DNA of 5,717 nucleotides from Deltaproteobacteria bacterium (GCA_024639205.1 JAHEIV010000211.1:1-5717), one strand, 5' to 3'. Counted from the stretch's first letter, positions 1 to 5,717 are shown. A program made the numbers and translations. The notes: generated by a model not told the origin, from the sequence alone.

Positions 1-50
1 TGCTTGTAACCGTGGTCCCGGCACAAAAGCGCAACCCAACGCCGTCAGTC

Positions 51-248
51 TTATTCTATATCCGCCACCAGGTTTGGCAAAGGATTCTTGGGGGCTGAGT
101 TCGCATTTTCTTCCCGCCATATTGAATCCCGCAGGATCGTGGAGATGCCATCGACTCCGCAACTGTCCGGCTGTGAAATCGACAATTGGGGGCAGGGGGA
201 ACCCGCATCGTCAGCACTGAAAGGGTCACCTTTTGACGTGGTGGCCAT
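51..248 (-). other. gap after mutY with a doubtful 65-codon reading frame
   Basis: This stretch can be read as a 65-residue protein starting with ATG seven bases after the mutY stop. The peptide (begins MATTSKGDPFSADD, ends LVADIE) resembles no family I recognise. It has no ribosome site and no hydrophobic or motif pattern, and its third-position GC (about 58 percent by hand count) is not distinctive. The promoter at 53-80 overlaps its last codons. Its placement next to mutY is the only point in favour. No clear terminator was seen between 81 and 255. Confidence 0.2.
53..80 (-). promoter_or_regulatory. sigma70-type promoter facing out of the left edge
   Basis: TTGCCA (75-80, five of six matches to the -35 consensus) is followed after 16 bases by TAGAAT (53-58, five of six matches to the -10 consensus). 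Transcription would begin near 46 and run left, so it should drive a minus-strand gene beginning outside the window. The site lies beyond the end of mutY in a stretch with no convincing gene, which fits a new transcription unit. Confidence 0.5.
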
Positions 249-255
249 TAACCGT

Positions 256-1344
256 TTAACGGCAGCCGACTTTTCTCAGCATTGGGAAAAACTTGTGATT
301 GGCTTTCGGAAAAGCAAAGCGGTCGATCTCCTCGAGGCGTATCCAGCGATAGTCGACCGGGCCGCTGAGTTTCACACGGCCGCCAAGATACCGGCAGCGG
401 TAGACGTCCATCACGATCTTGAAATGCGTGTAAGCATGTTTGACACGGGACAGGTGTGCCATCACCTCGACGTGCAGATTCACCTCCTCTTTGATTTCAC
501 GAATGCATGCAGCCTCAGGATCTTCCCGGGGTCCGATCTTGCCGCCCGGAAACTCCCACAACCCCCCCAGCAGCCCCTCGTTTTTGCGCCGGGTGATCAG
601 CACGCGGTTGTTGCGACAGACCACGCCAACGGCAATACGATATTCGGGCACCGGTTCAGAGCGCAATCGGACGGGATAGCGGTCGACCCCATTTTCCTTG
701 AAGGCGCTGCAAAAAGACCGAACCGGGCACCGCGGGCAGTCCGGTTGACCGGGCATGCAGATCAGTGCACCAAGCTCCATCATGGCCTGGTTATAGGTGC
801 CCGGCTGACGACGATCCAGCAGCTGCTGAGCCGCAGCCGTGAAACTGCGGTGGAATGAAGACCGGTTGACCGGTTCGCCGATTTTCATCAACCGGGCCAG
901 CACCCGCTTGACGTTACCGTCGACTGCCGGCAGCGGCTTGTCAAAAGCGATGCTGGTCACTGCCGCACGGATGTAAACTCCCACTCCGGGCAGTTTGCCG
1001 AAAAGATCCGGATCCTGTGGAACGACGCCTTGGTGCTCGGCAATAACGATTCCCGCTGCGCGGTGCAGGTTGCGGGCCCGGGCATAGTAGCCCAATCCTT
1101 CCCAGGCTTTCAGAACTGCTTCCAGATCCGATCGCGCCAGGGACGGCAGATCGGGGAAGCATTGCAGAAACCGCTGATAGTATGGAACAACTGTTTCCAC
1201 ACGGGTTTGCTGCAGCATCACCTCCGATATCCAGATGCAGTAGGGATCATTGGTCTTTCGCCAGGGCAGGTCGCGGCGGTTTTCCCGGTACCAGCCGATG
1301 AGTCGTTTTCGGAATTTGCGAATCTGCTGTTGGTTCATATTCAA
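256..1344 (-). CDS. mutY: A/G-specific adenine glycosylase MutY
   Basis: Base-excision repair enzyme that removes adenine mispaired with 8-oxoguanine or guanine. The 362-residue length is normal. Visible in order: LPWR (26-29); SEVMLQQTRVETV (40-52) with catalytic Glu41; EGLGYYARARNL (82-93); helix-hairpin-helix LPGVGVYIRAAV (118-129); VDGNVKRVLAR (141-151) with catalytic Asp142; and the four cysteines of the [4Fe-4S] cluster with C-x6-C-x2-C-x5-C spacing (196, 203, 206, 212). The C-terminal MutT-like domain follows from about 235, with WEFPGGK (263-269) and HAYTHF (303-308), which matches the FSH-type loop that reads 8-oxoguanine. Unlike E. coli MutY, the Nudix box is almost complete (Gly268, Glu274, Arg282-Glu283, Glu286-Glu287). 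The longest reading starts at TTG 1344; the ATG at 1338 (residue 3) is the likelier start. Neither has a strong ribosome site, which suggests translation coupled to the upstream gene. It is the last gene of the run. Confidence 0.97.
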   Translation of the reverse strand: MNMNQQQIRKFRKRLIGWYRENRRDLPWRKTNDPYCIWISEVMLQQTRVETVVPYYQRFLQCFPDLPSLARSDLEAVLKAWEGLGYYARARNLHRAAGIVIAEHQGVVPQDPDLFGKLPGVGVYIRAAVTSIAFDKPLPAVDGNVKRVLARLMKIGEPVNRSSFHRSFTAAAQQLLDRRQPGTYNQAMMELGALICMPGQPDCPRCPVRSFCSAFKENGVDRYPVRLRSEPVPEYRIAVGVVCRNNRVLITRRKNEGLLGGLWEFPGGKIGPREDPEAACIREIKEEVNLHVEVMAHLSRVKHAYTHFKIVMDVYRCRYLGGRVKLSGPVDYRWIRLEEIDRFAFPKANHKFFPMLRKVGCR

Positions 1345-1362
1345 ACGGTGCGCGATGCCTGT

Positions 1363-1368
1363 ATTATA
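1363..1368 (-). promoter_or_regulatory. possible -10 element before mutY
   Basis: A perfect TATAAT overlaps the stop codon of the nitroreductase gene, 24 bases upstream of the mutY ATG at 1338. No recognisable -35 hexamer lies 16-18 bases further upstream and there is no TGn extension, so it may be chance or a weak internal promoter giving mutY some independent expression. Confidence 0.3.
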
Positions 1369-3025
1369 ATGTTGTTCTCTGTGCTTGCTGCTTGCCGGAT
1401 TGTCGCTGATCTTTTAGGTGGTGGTAGGCGGGAAGTGTCGTGAGACGGGGATCTTCGACAGGTCGGCCGACGGTAAAATGGTACAGACTCTGCCAGCTGT
1501 GATCGGCGACACCGATGAGGCTGTGCACCGGGTCGTCGAAGTAACAGCCGATGCCGGTTCCGCGAAACCCCTGCGCCTCGGCTTCCAGGTAAAGCACGTG
1601 GCCGATCATGCCGGCTTCCCAGAAAAGCTGCCGGTAGCGATAGGCGGCCAGGCGGACCGCGGCGTCGAACTCAGCGATCATTCCGAGGGAAAAGGCCGAT
1701 TCGCCGGCAATTTCCTGATGACAGCTCACCTGGGTGGATTCGTAGCGGAGATCACCGGTTTGCAGCAGATACAGCGGCAGAGCGGTTGATACCGGCTTCC
1801 AGAGAAAATCGGAGCGGAAGGCATCCCGCACGGCCTGCATCTTATCGGGACTGCGCAGCAGGAAGTAAAGGCCCTGCTCGAGCCCTTTGACCCGGTGCAC
1901 GAAAATCAGCAGGTGCAGGAAGGGTTCACCGACCTGAGCGTCAAAAGGCGGGCAGCCATCCCGGGGCAAGGTCTTGTCCAGCATGGCCTGAAAACCGCCG
2001 GCATCGATTTCGGCATCCGGATCAAAGGCAGTTGCGCTGCGCCTGCGGCGGATGACCGCCGGTGCGGCAAGCGCGGATTCGGGCTGCCCTGTAAACGGCT
2101 GCCGGCCGTAGCTGTACCGCTGTTCTTCGGTATGCGGTTTGCGGGTTGCTTCGGCGGTGTCATAAATGATCTTCCAGTCCACCGGCTCCCGGCTCAGGCG
2201 GTTGGGTCGCCCGTCGATGCTCATATTCCCAAAGGCCTGCAGCACTCTCTCCGGCACTGCGCGGGAGATGTCGGTCGCGTGCTGACTGCCGACAAAACCG
2301 ATCAGGTCCGGATGCTCGGCTTCCAACCGGTTCCACTTTGTACGGTCAAATCCGAGGATGATTTCGATCTCACTATCGGAAAGGGCATTCAAGCACCGAA
2401 ATCGCCAACCCCATAGACCGGCAGCCAGACTCAATCCGGCCAGCGCGTGTCCGGCGTCGTGGTTGCAGTAACGGAAAGCGCGCTCACCGTATTTCCAGGA
2501 CTCCCTCCAGAAAATGCTGCTCAGGCCGATCAGAAAACCGCCGGTACCGAAATGCGATTCGATCTTCTCCCACAGCTGCGGCGAAACCAATGCCCGGCGC
2601 TCCAGTGTGTGCAGAAGGCTATTGTAGTGATAGAGGCCCGACTGCAGGGATTCGGTTGCCGGCACGACCAGATGCGCCTCGGTGGGATGCAGGTTGCCGC
2701 TGGACGGATTCATTCGCAGCGACCAGCGACTGCTGCCCAGCGATTTCCAGGCCGACAACCCAAGGGACAGCTCCAGCAGTCCGGCGATATTCTGCCGGGT
2801 GAACGGAGCCGGGGAGCGGTTGGACCGGCGGTATAACTCCTCGTGGGTTGCGGCGGGATCCGTTTGCAGAAACGGCAGCGGCTCCCGGACGGTATCTTCG
2901 TAGAACCGGAACGGAACCGGCTGGTTTTTCCAGTCCATCCGGCCGGCGCTGCGGGCATACCGGTGATAGTGGTGTTTGGTGCGGTCGTGGTAATGGATTA
3001 CATCTGGATAAAAGCGGTCCTGCAT
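1364..3025 (-). CDS. SagB/ThcOx-type tandem nitroreductase-family flavoprotein
   Basis: A 553-residue protein, more than twice a single nitroreductase domain (about 200), and best read as two fused copies. After an N-terminal segment typical of this group (YHDRTKHHYHRYAR, 12-25; MDWKNQPVPFRFYE, 30-43), the first copy spans about 60-260 with MNPSSGNLHPTEAHLV (105-120) and GLYHYN (130-135). The second spans about 320-525 with RRRRSATAF (326-334, the Arg-Arg-Ser flavin-phosphate motif), GLYFLL (385-390), EAGMIGHVLYLEAEAQG (470-486) and GTGIGCYFDD (489-498). SagB-type enzymes use FMN to oxidise azolines to azoles in thiazole/oxazole-modified peptides. No cyclodehydratase, YcaO protein or precursor peptide is visible here, so the substrate is unknown and a general oxidoreductase role is equally likely. 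The C-terminal 25 residues are polar and look unstructured. It sits in the same run as the aldehyde dehydrogenase and mutY, with its stop only 19 bases before the mutY TTG. Confidence 0.85.
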   Translation of the reverse strand: MQDRFYPDVIHYHDRTKHHYHRYARSAGRMDWKNQPVPFRFYEDTVREPLPFLQTDPAATHEELYRRSNRSPAPFTRQNIAGLLELSLGLSAWKSLGSSRWSLRMNPSSGNLHPTEAHLVVPATESLQSGLYHYNSLLHTLERRALVSPQLWEKIESHFGTGGFLIGLSSIFWRESWKYGERAFRYCNHDAGHALAGLSLAAGLWGWRFRCLNALSDSEIEIILGFDRTKWNRLEAEHPDLIGFVGSQHATDISRAVPERVLQAFGNMSIDGRPNRLSREPVDWKIIYDTAEATRKPHTEEQRYSYGRQPFTGQPESALAAPAVIRRRRSATAFDPDAEIDAGGFQAMLDKTLPRDGCPPFDAQVGEPFLHLLIFVHRVKGLEQGLYFLLRSPDKMQAVRDAFRSDFLWKPVSTALPLYLLQTGDLRYESTQVSCHQEIAGESAFSLGMIAEFDAAVRLAAYRYRQLFWEAGMIGHVLYLEAEAQGFRGTGIGCYFDDPVHSLIGVADHSWQSLYHFTVGRPVEDPRLTTLPAYHHLKDQRQSGKQQAQRTTL

Positions 3026-3036
3026 GTTTCTATCTT

Positions 3037-3040
3037 CTCC
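3037..3040 (-). promoter_or_regulatory. ribosome binding site of the nitroreductase gene
   Basis: GGAG lies 11 bases before the ATG at 3025, within ACGGAGAAGATAG. The spacing is slightly long, but it is the only purine-rich site there and supports that start. Confidence 0.55.
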
Positions 3041-3043
3041 GTC

Positions 3044-3082
3044 AGTGAACCGGTGAACTGTTAGCCGGAAAGGGAACCGGTG
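3044..3082. repeat. pair of 12-bp direct repeats before the nitroreductase gene
   Basis: The plus strand carries AGTGAACCGGTG (3044-3055) and AGGGAACCGGTG (3071-3082), identical at 11 of 12 positions and 27 bp apart start to start. The first copy also contains GTGAAC-CG-GTGAAC. They fill much of the 82-base gap between the aldehyde dehydrogenase stop and the nitroreductase start. This could be a regulator site, but ACCGGT-type words are common in this GC-rich DNA, so function is unproven. Confidence 0.35.
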
Positions 3083-3107
3083 GTCTGTAAAACCCGATAT
3101 CGACGAA

Positions 3108-4496
3108 CTACCGGAGGATTTTCTTTAACCACGACAGCTTCCCAAAGGGTGGATAGCGCAGCGGCATATGGAACCCCGCCGGCTTTCTCATCACGCCTTT
3201 GAAATGGGAGAAGTTATCGAAGCTGAATCGGCCGTGATATCGCCCCATCCCGCTGGTGCCGACACCGCCGAACGGCAGGTGCGGGTTGGCAAAATGCACC
3301 AGGGTGTCGTTGATGCAGCCCCCACCGAACGGCACCTCTGCGGTCACCTTTTTCTTTACTGCGGGGTTCTCTGTAAACAGATACAGGGCCAGCGGCTGCG
3401 GAAGGGATCGGATGCGATCAACGGCTTCGTCCGCGTCTGCGATTGGAAAAATCGGCAGAAGCGGACCAAAGATCTCCTCTTGCATGATCGGATCCTCCCA
3501 GTTCAGCTCATCGATCAAGGTGGGGGAGATATAGCGCTGTTGCGGATCGCTATGACCCCCAACAATGATGCGTCCGCTGCCCAGAAGCCCGGCCAGTCGA
3601 TCGAAGTGACGGCGGTTGACAATCCTGGCATAATCCGGACTATTACTGGCATCCGGACCGTAAAAACGCGCTATATTCGCCGTGATGCCGTCGACCAGCT
3701 CAGGCCCGACAGCCTTGTGAACCAGCAGGTAGTCCGGTGCGATACAGGTTTGACCGGCGTTAAGGAACTTGCCGGCAACGATTTTGCGGGCCGCATGATC
3801 GACGCGGATGTCCCGGTCGACGATGCAGGGGCTCTTGCCGCCCAGCTCCAGTGTCACCGGTGTCAAGAACCGGGCGGCTGACTGCATGACGATCCGACCC
3901 ACCGCGGCGCCGCCGGTGAAAAATATGGAGTCATAGCGTTGCGCCAGCAGCGACTCGCCGACCGCCGCGTCTCCTTCTACCACTGCTGCGTAACGCGGAT
4001 CGAAGTGCTCGGCGATCAGGGCGGCCATCGCCGCGGAGGTCTGCGGGGCATATTCGGAGGGCTTGAGAATGCAGCAGTTGCCGGCCGCCAGGGCGCCGAT
4101 CAGCGGGGTCATGGACAGCAGAAACGGGTAATTCCAGGGACTGATAATCAGGACAACGCCATAGGGCTCCGGGTAAATGCGGCTGCTGCCCGGCAGGCTT
4201 AAAAGCGGTGTTCGAACCCGTCGGGACGCCGCCCATCGCCGGATCCGTTTGAGGGTGAAGCGCAGTTCGGATCGAACGATTCCGATCTCGGAAAGATAAG
4301 CCTCGTAAGCAAATTTGCCCAAATCCGTTTGTAAAGCTTGCAAGATGCTTTTTTCGGCATCCTCAATGGCGTCTTTGAGCTTTTGGAGCTGACGAATACG
4401 GAAAGAGAGTTCGCGGGTCTGACCCGAGGTGAAGTAGGCCCGTTGAGATTTGACAAGCTCGTGCAGGTTGATGGACATCACGGGTCTTTTAGCCAC
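3108..4496 (-). CDS. NAD(P)-dependent aldehyde dehydrogenase, class 3-like
   Basis: Oxidises an aldehyde to the carboxylic acid; the substrate cannot be told from sequence. From the GTG start it is 462 residues, a normal length for the ALDH3-type branch. All core motifs are visible: PWNYP (120-124, with the oxyanion Asn122), KPSE (145-148), FTGG (193-196), LELGGKSP with general base Glu217, NAGQTC with nucleophile Cys251, EEIFGP (340-345) and PFGGVGTSGMG (408-418). The FFTGG followed by AAVGRIVM and the end KLSWLKKILR resemble ALDH3, and no hydrophobic tail anchor is present. The longest reading starts at GTG 4496 and overlaps the rhodanese stop by eight bases. An ATG at 4478 (residue 7, MSINLHEL) would leave a 10-base gap and looks like the more natural N-terminus; neither has a clear ribosome site. 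Either way, close coupling to the upstream gene is expected. Cytoplasmic; possibly clears lipid- or metabolism-derived aldehydes. Confidence 0.93.
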   Translation of the reverse strand: MAKRPVMSINLHELVKSQRAYFTSGQTRELSFRIRQLQKLKDAIEDAEKSILQALQTDLGKFAYEAYLSEIGIVRSELRFTLKRIRRWAASRRVRTPLLSLPGSSRIYPEPYGVVLIISPWNYPFLLSMTPLIGALAAGNCCILKPSEYAPQTSAAMAALIAEHFDPRYAAVVEGDAAVGESLLAQRYDSIFFTGGAAVGRIVMQSAARFLTPVTLELGGKSPCIVDRDIRVDHAARKIVAGKFLNAGQTCIAPDYLLVHKAVGPELVDGITANIARFYGPDASNSPDYARIVNRRHFDRLAGLLGSGRIIVGGHSDPQQRYISPTLIDELNWEDPIMQEEIFGPLLPIFPIADADEAVDRIRSLPQPLALYLFTENPAVKKKVTAEVPFGGGCINDTLVHFANPHLPFGGVGTSGMGRYHGRFSFDNFSHFKGVMRKPAGFHMPLRYPPFGKLSWLKKILR

Positions 4497-5334
4497 CGCA
4501 ATGCTCGATGGCGCGCGTCAACAAGCGCATGTGCCCCTTTTCCGCCTGGGCAATCGATATAAATGCCTGGCGAGCATCGGGATCGTCGCATCGATTGGCC
4601 ATGACCCGATACAGATCAAAAGCCGCGTATTCAATCTGCAGCGATATTTCGATCAGGCTCAAGCAGGTGTCGCCCTTGAGGGTATCGAGTCGCTGAAGCA
4701 TTCCCTCCAGCGATTCACCACCCTCGAGGATATCGCCCTTCAGCAGTGTATACAGCGCTTCAAATGGTTGCGGGTCGGGGATGCGGGCCGACCAGGTCTG
4801 GTAGATGGTCCGCGCGTGGGCGATCTCTGCCTTTGACAGCCGCTCGAACGTCGGCAGATGGGGTGCCGATGGAAACCGGTCCGATATGGCCTGATAAAAC
4901 CGCCAGGCCCCCTTTTCCAGTTCCATGGCTGTTCGCAGCAGTTCGGTGAAATCCTGCGCCGAATCAAAGACCTGTACCCGGGGAAAATCTTCCATGGTCT
5001 TGCCGGACCATTGCATCATACCGCCGAGCAGATTGTACACCCTGCCGGTGGTTATTTCCGCATCCTGGGCCAGAAGGGCCGCGGCGATGGAACGAGCACC
5101 GGTGCGGCAATAGAAGATCAGATCCACTTCGGACGGCAGTTCGAAAAGCCGGGATTCGAACTCCAGCATCGGCATGAACAGGGCTCCCGGAATATGTTCC
5201 AACTGGTATTCCGATGGCTGCCGCACGTCGATCATAACATAGCTGTTTTCGTCTCTCGTTTCGATGTAGTGTGTGAGCTCGTCACCGGTCAGGTTGGATG
5301 GTGGGGCAAAGTTGAACTCTGTTTCATCCGGCAT
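4489..5334 (-). CDS. rhodanese domain fused to rubrerythrin/ferritin-like diiron domain
   Basis: A 281-residue cytoplasmic protein with no signal peptide or membrane segment. Residues about 13-120 form a single rhodanese domain: MIDVRQPSEY (34-43), HIPGA (47-51), and the active-site loop CRTGAR with catalytic Cys76, followed by NLLGGMMQW (101-109). Residues about 125-280 look like a four-helix ferritin-like domain with two EXXH motifs, E170-H173 and E265-H268, and helix glutamates near E138/E140 and E235 (E229 also nearby). This is the ligand pattern of rubrerythrin-type diiron sites. No rubredoxin-like Cys4 domain follows, so it is not a classical rubrerythrin. Rhodaneses carry sulfane sulfur as a Cys persulfide; rubrerythrin-like domains often reduce peroxide or oxygen. 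A joint role in sulfur and oxidative-stress handling is inference. The start is set by a strong AGGAGG, and the gene probably leads the operon that continues into the aldehyde dehydrogenase. Confidence 0.88.
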   Translation of the reverse strand: MPDETEFNFAPPSNLTGDELTHYIETRDENSYVMIDVRQPSEYQLEHIPGALFMPMLEFESRLFELPSEVDLIFYCRTGARSIAAALLAQDAEITTGRVYNLLGGMMQWSGKTMEDFPRVQVFDSAQDFTELLRTAMELEKGAWRFYQAISDRFPSAPHLPTFERLSKAEIAHARTIYQTWSARIPDPQPFEALYTLLKGDILEGGESLEGMLQRLDTLKGDTCLSLIEISLQIEYAAFDLYRVMANRCDDPDARQAFISIAQAEKGHMRLLTRAIEHCGG

Positions 5335-5341
5335 ACCTTCT

Positions 5342-5347
5342 CCTCCT
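5342..5347 (-). promoter_or_regulatory. ribosome binding site of the rhodanese/rubrerythrin gene
   Basis: A perfect AGGAGG lies seven bases before the ATG at 5334 and fixes that start. It is the strongest Shine-Dalgarno sequence in the window, which fits the first gene of an operon. Confidence 0.9.
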
Positions 5348-5371
5348 GGATCGATGCAGGTTCTCGTTACA

Positions 5372-5400
5372 GGCCTATCATTTCAGCCCTGCAGCGTCAA
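5372..5400 (-). promoter_or_regulatory. weak candidate promoter for the rhodanese operon
   Basis: TTGACG (5395-5400) is a good -35 hexamer, but the hexamer 17 bases downstream, TAGGCC (5372-5377), is a poor -10. Position supports a promoter here: the upstream gene is closed by a strong terminator and the next start codon is at 5334. The exact site is unsure, and an activator-dependent or alternative-sigma promoter is possible. Confidence 0.3.
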
Positions 5401-5440
5401 CCGCGTTGCGGCCGGCCATGCGATCCAGCCGGGAAGAAAC

Positions 5441-5469
5441 AAAAAGGGCAGCACCTTGCGGTGCTGCCC
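5441..5469 (-). terminator. Rho-independent terminator after the HesB-like gene
   Basis: A perfect 10-bp inverted repeat (GGGCAGCACC and GGTGCTGCCC, 5446-5469) closes on a GCAA tetraloop of GNRA type on the minus strand. It is followed by TTTTTGTTTCTT. The T-tract is present only on the minus-strand side, so it terminates transcripts of the HesB-like gene, whose stop lies 20 bases upstream. It separates that gene from the rhodanese operon. Confidence 0.93.
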
Positions 5470-5489
5470 CTGAAATCAGCGGGAATCAA

Positions 5490-5717
5490 TCAGACGCTGC
5501 AGCTGGAGTCTGATCCGCAGCCACCGCATGCCGAATCAAATTTGATACTGCTGGTCAGTTTAAATCCGTAGTCGATAAAATCAACTTTTACCGGTTGAGC
5601 AACTTTGATGAATTCTTTGTCGACCAGGTATTTGAAACCGTCGATGTCGTACACGTCGTCCGAATCTTTCGGCTCATCCAGAGCCATTGCCAGTGAGGGG
5701 CCGCCTCATCCACCCTC
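5490..5717 (-). CDS. HesB/IscA-like Fe-S protein, probable selenoprotein (5' end outside window)
   Basis: Small A-type Fe-S cluster scaffold or carrier relative, cut by the right edge; 75 codons are visible. Reading through the TGA at 5706-5708 as selenocysteine (U) gives EGGUGGPSLAMALDEPK and then a segment with YLVDKEF and VDFIDYGFKL. The C-terminal tail carries Cys54, Cys57 and Cys63, counted from the internal Met at 5687. In HesB/IscA proteins the first conserved Cys sits in a glycine-rich loop and pairs with a C-terminal Cys cluster as metal ligands; here U takes that first position. A HesB-related family with Cys or Sec at this site is known (TIGR01911, from memory). Coding similarity continues on both sides of the TGA, and the Met at 5687 lacks a well-placed ribosome site, so a start there would be an artefact. 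The terminal TGA (5490-5492) is read as a true stop because the Cys-rich tail ends there and a terminator follows. About 25-30 N-terminal residues are probably missing. Confidence 0.88.
5670..5686 (-). promoter_or_regulatory. candidate bacterial SECIS hairpin
   Basis: On the mRNA strand UGGCUC pairs with GAGCCG, giving five Watson-Crick pairs plus one U-G pair, around a five-base loop UGGAU. The loop lies 26-30 bases after the UGA, in the distance range expected for bacterial SECIS elements, and has a GG pair near its 5' side as expected for SelB recognition. It lies within the coding sequence, as bacterial SECIS elements do. The stem is short and no folding energy was computed. Confidence 0.65.
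5706..5708 (-). other. in-frame UGA, probable selenocysteine codon
   Basis: This TGA is in frame with the HesB-like gene. Three codons before it (Glu-Gly-Gly) and the codons after it (Gly-Gly-Pro-Ser-Leu) continue the glycine-rich loop that holds the first conserved Cys of this family. Sec replacing a metal-binding or redox Cys is the usual pattern in bacterial selenoproteins. A sequencing error changing TGC or TGT to TGA is the alternative, but the hairpin at 5670-5686 favours Sec. Confidence 0.85.

Noticed and set aside
224..246. Inverted repeat GGTCACC/GGTGGCC beyond mutY as a terminator
   Set aside because: The stem has a mismatch on the minus strand and is followed by CTTTCAG rather than a T-tract.
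252..262. CCGTT-T-AACGG palindrome over the mutY stop codon
   Set aside because: Only five-base arms with a one-base centre; too short to be a hairpin and likely chance.
88..858. 256-residue plus-strand reading frame
   Set aside because: Most of it runs antisense to mutY, which has every expected family motif; the peptide shows no recognisable domain.
1895..2416. 173-residue plus-strand reading frame
   Set aside because: Antisense shadow of the tandem nitroreductase; no domain or ribosome site supports it.
3168..3881. 237-residue plus-strand reading frame
   Set aside because: Antisense to the aldehyde dehydrogenase, whose catalytic motifs are all intact on the other strand.
4858..5571. 237-residue plus-strand reading frame across the intergenic gap
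   Set aside because: It runs antisense to the rhodanese gene, the terminator and the HesB-like gene, and has no recognisable protein pattern.
5490..5687. 65-residue protein starting at the Met at 5687
   Set aside because: It would begin inside the HesB-like fold without its first conserved ligand; there is no suitable ribosome site, and coding similarity continues upstream through the TGA.

Overview
The window looks like chromosomal DNA of moderately high GC (high fifties percent by eye) from a bacterium that is probably a sulfate-reducing or related anaerobic Desulfobacterota. The clues are a HesB/IscA-like gene that appears to encode selenocysteine, a rhodanese fused to a rubrerythrin-like domain, and the codon and protein style of the other genes. 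The lineage is inference; no rRNA or other marker gene is present.

All five recognisable genes lie on the minus strand, so the window reads right to left. At the right edge (5717-5490) is the C-terminal part of a small HesB/IscA-family Fe-S protein. An in-frame TGA at 5706-5708 falls where the family has its first conserved cysteine, and a SECIS-like hairpin lies just downstream of it. The gene therefore reads as a selenoprotein that ends with a second, ordinary TGA. A strong intrinsic terminator (5441-5469) closes this unit. A tightly packed run of four genes follows: a rhodanese/rubrerythrin-like fusion (5334-4489), a class 3-type aldehyde dehydrogenase (4496-3108), a long tandem nitroreductase of the SagB/ThcOx type (3025-1364) and the adenine glycosylase MutY (1344-256).

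The first two of these overlap or nearly touch. An 82-base gap precedes the nitroreductase, and 19 bases separate the nitroreductase from mutY, where a perfect TATAAT overlaps the nitroreductase stop codon. Left of mutY, about 255 bases hold no convincing gene but contain a plausible sigma70 promoter (53-80) facing out of the left edge.

The set suggests a redox or oxidative-damage theme: sulfur and iron handling, aldehyde removal, a flavoenzyme, and repair of 8-oxoguanine mispairs. This is an inference from gene order; the genes may simply be co-transcribed. The most notable observation is the probable selenocysteine codon at the right edge, which ordinary gene calling would misread as an intergenic stop followed by a short 65-residue protein.
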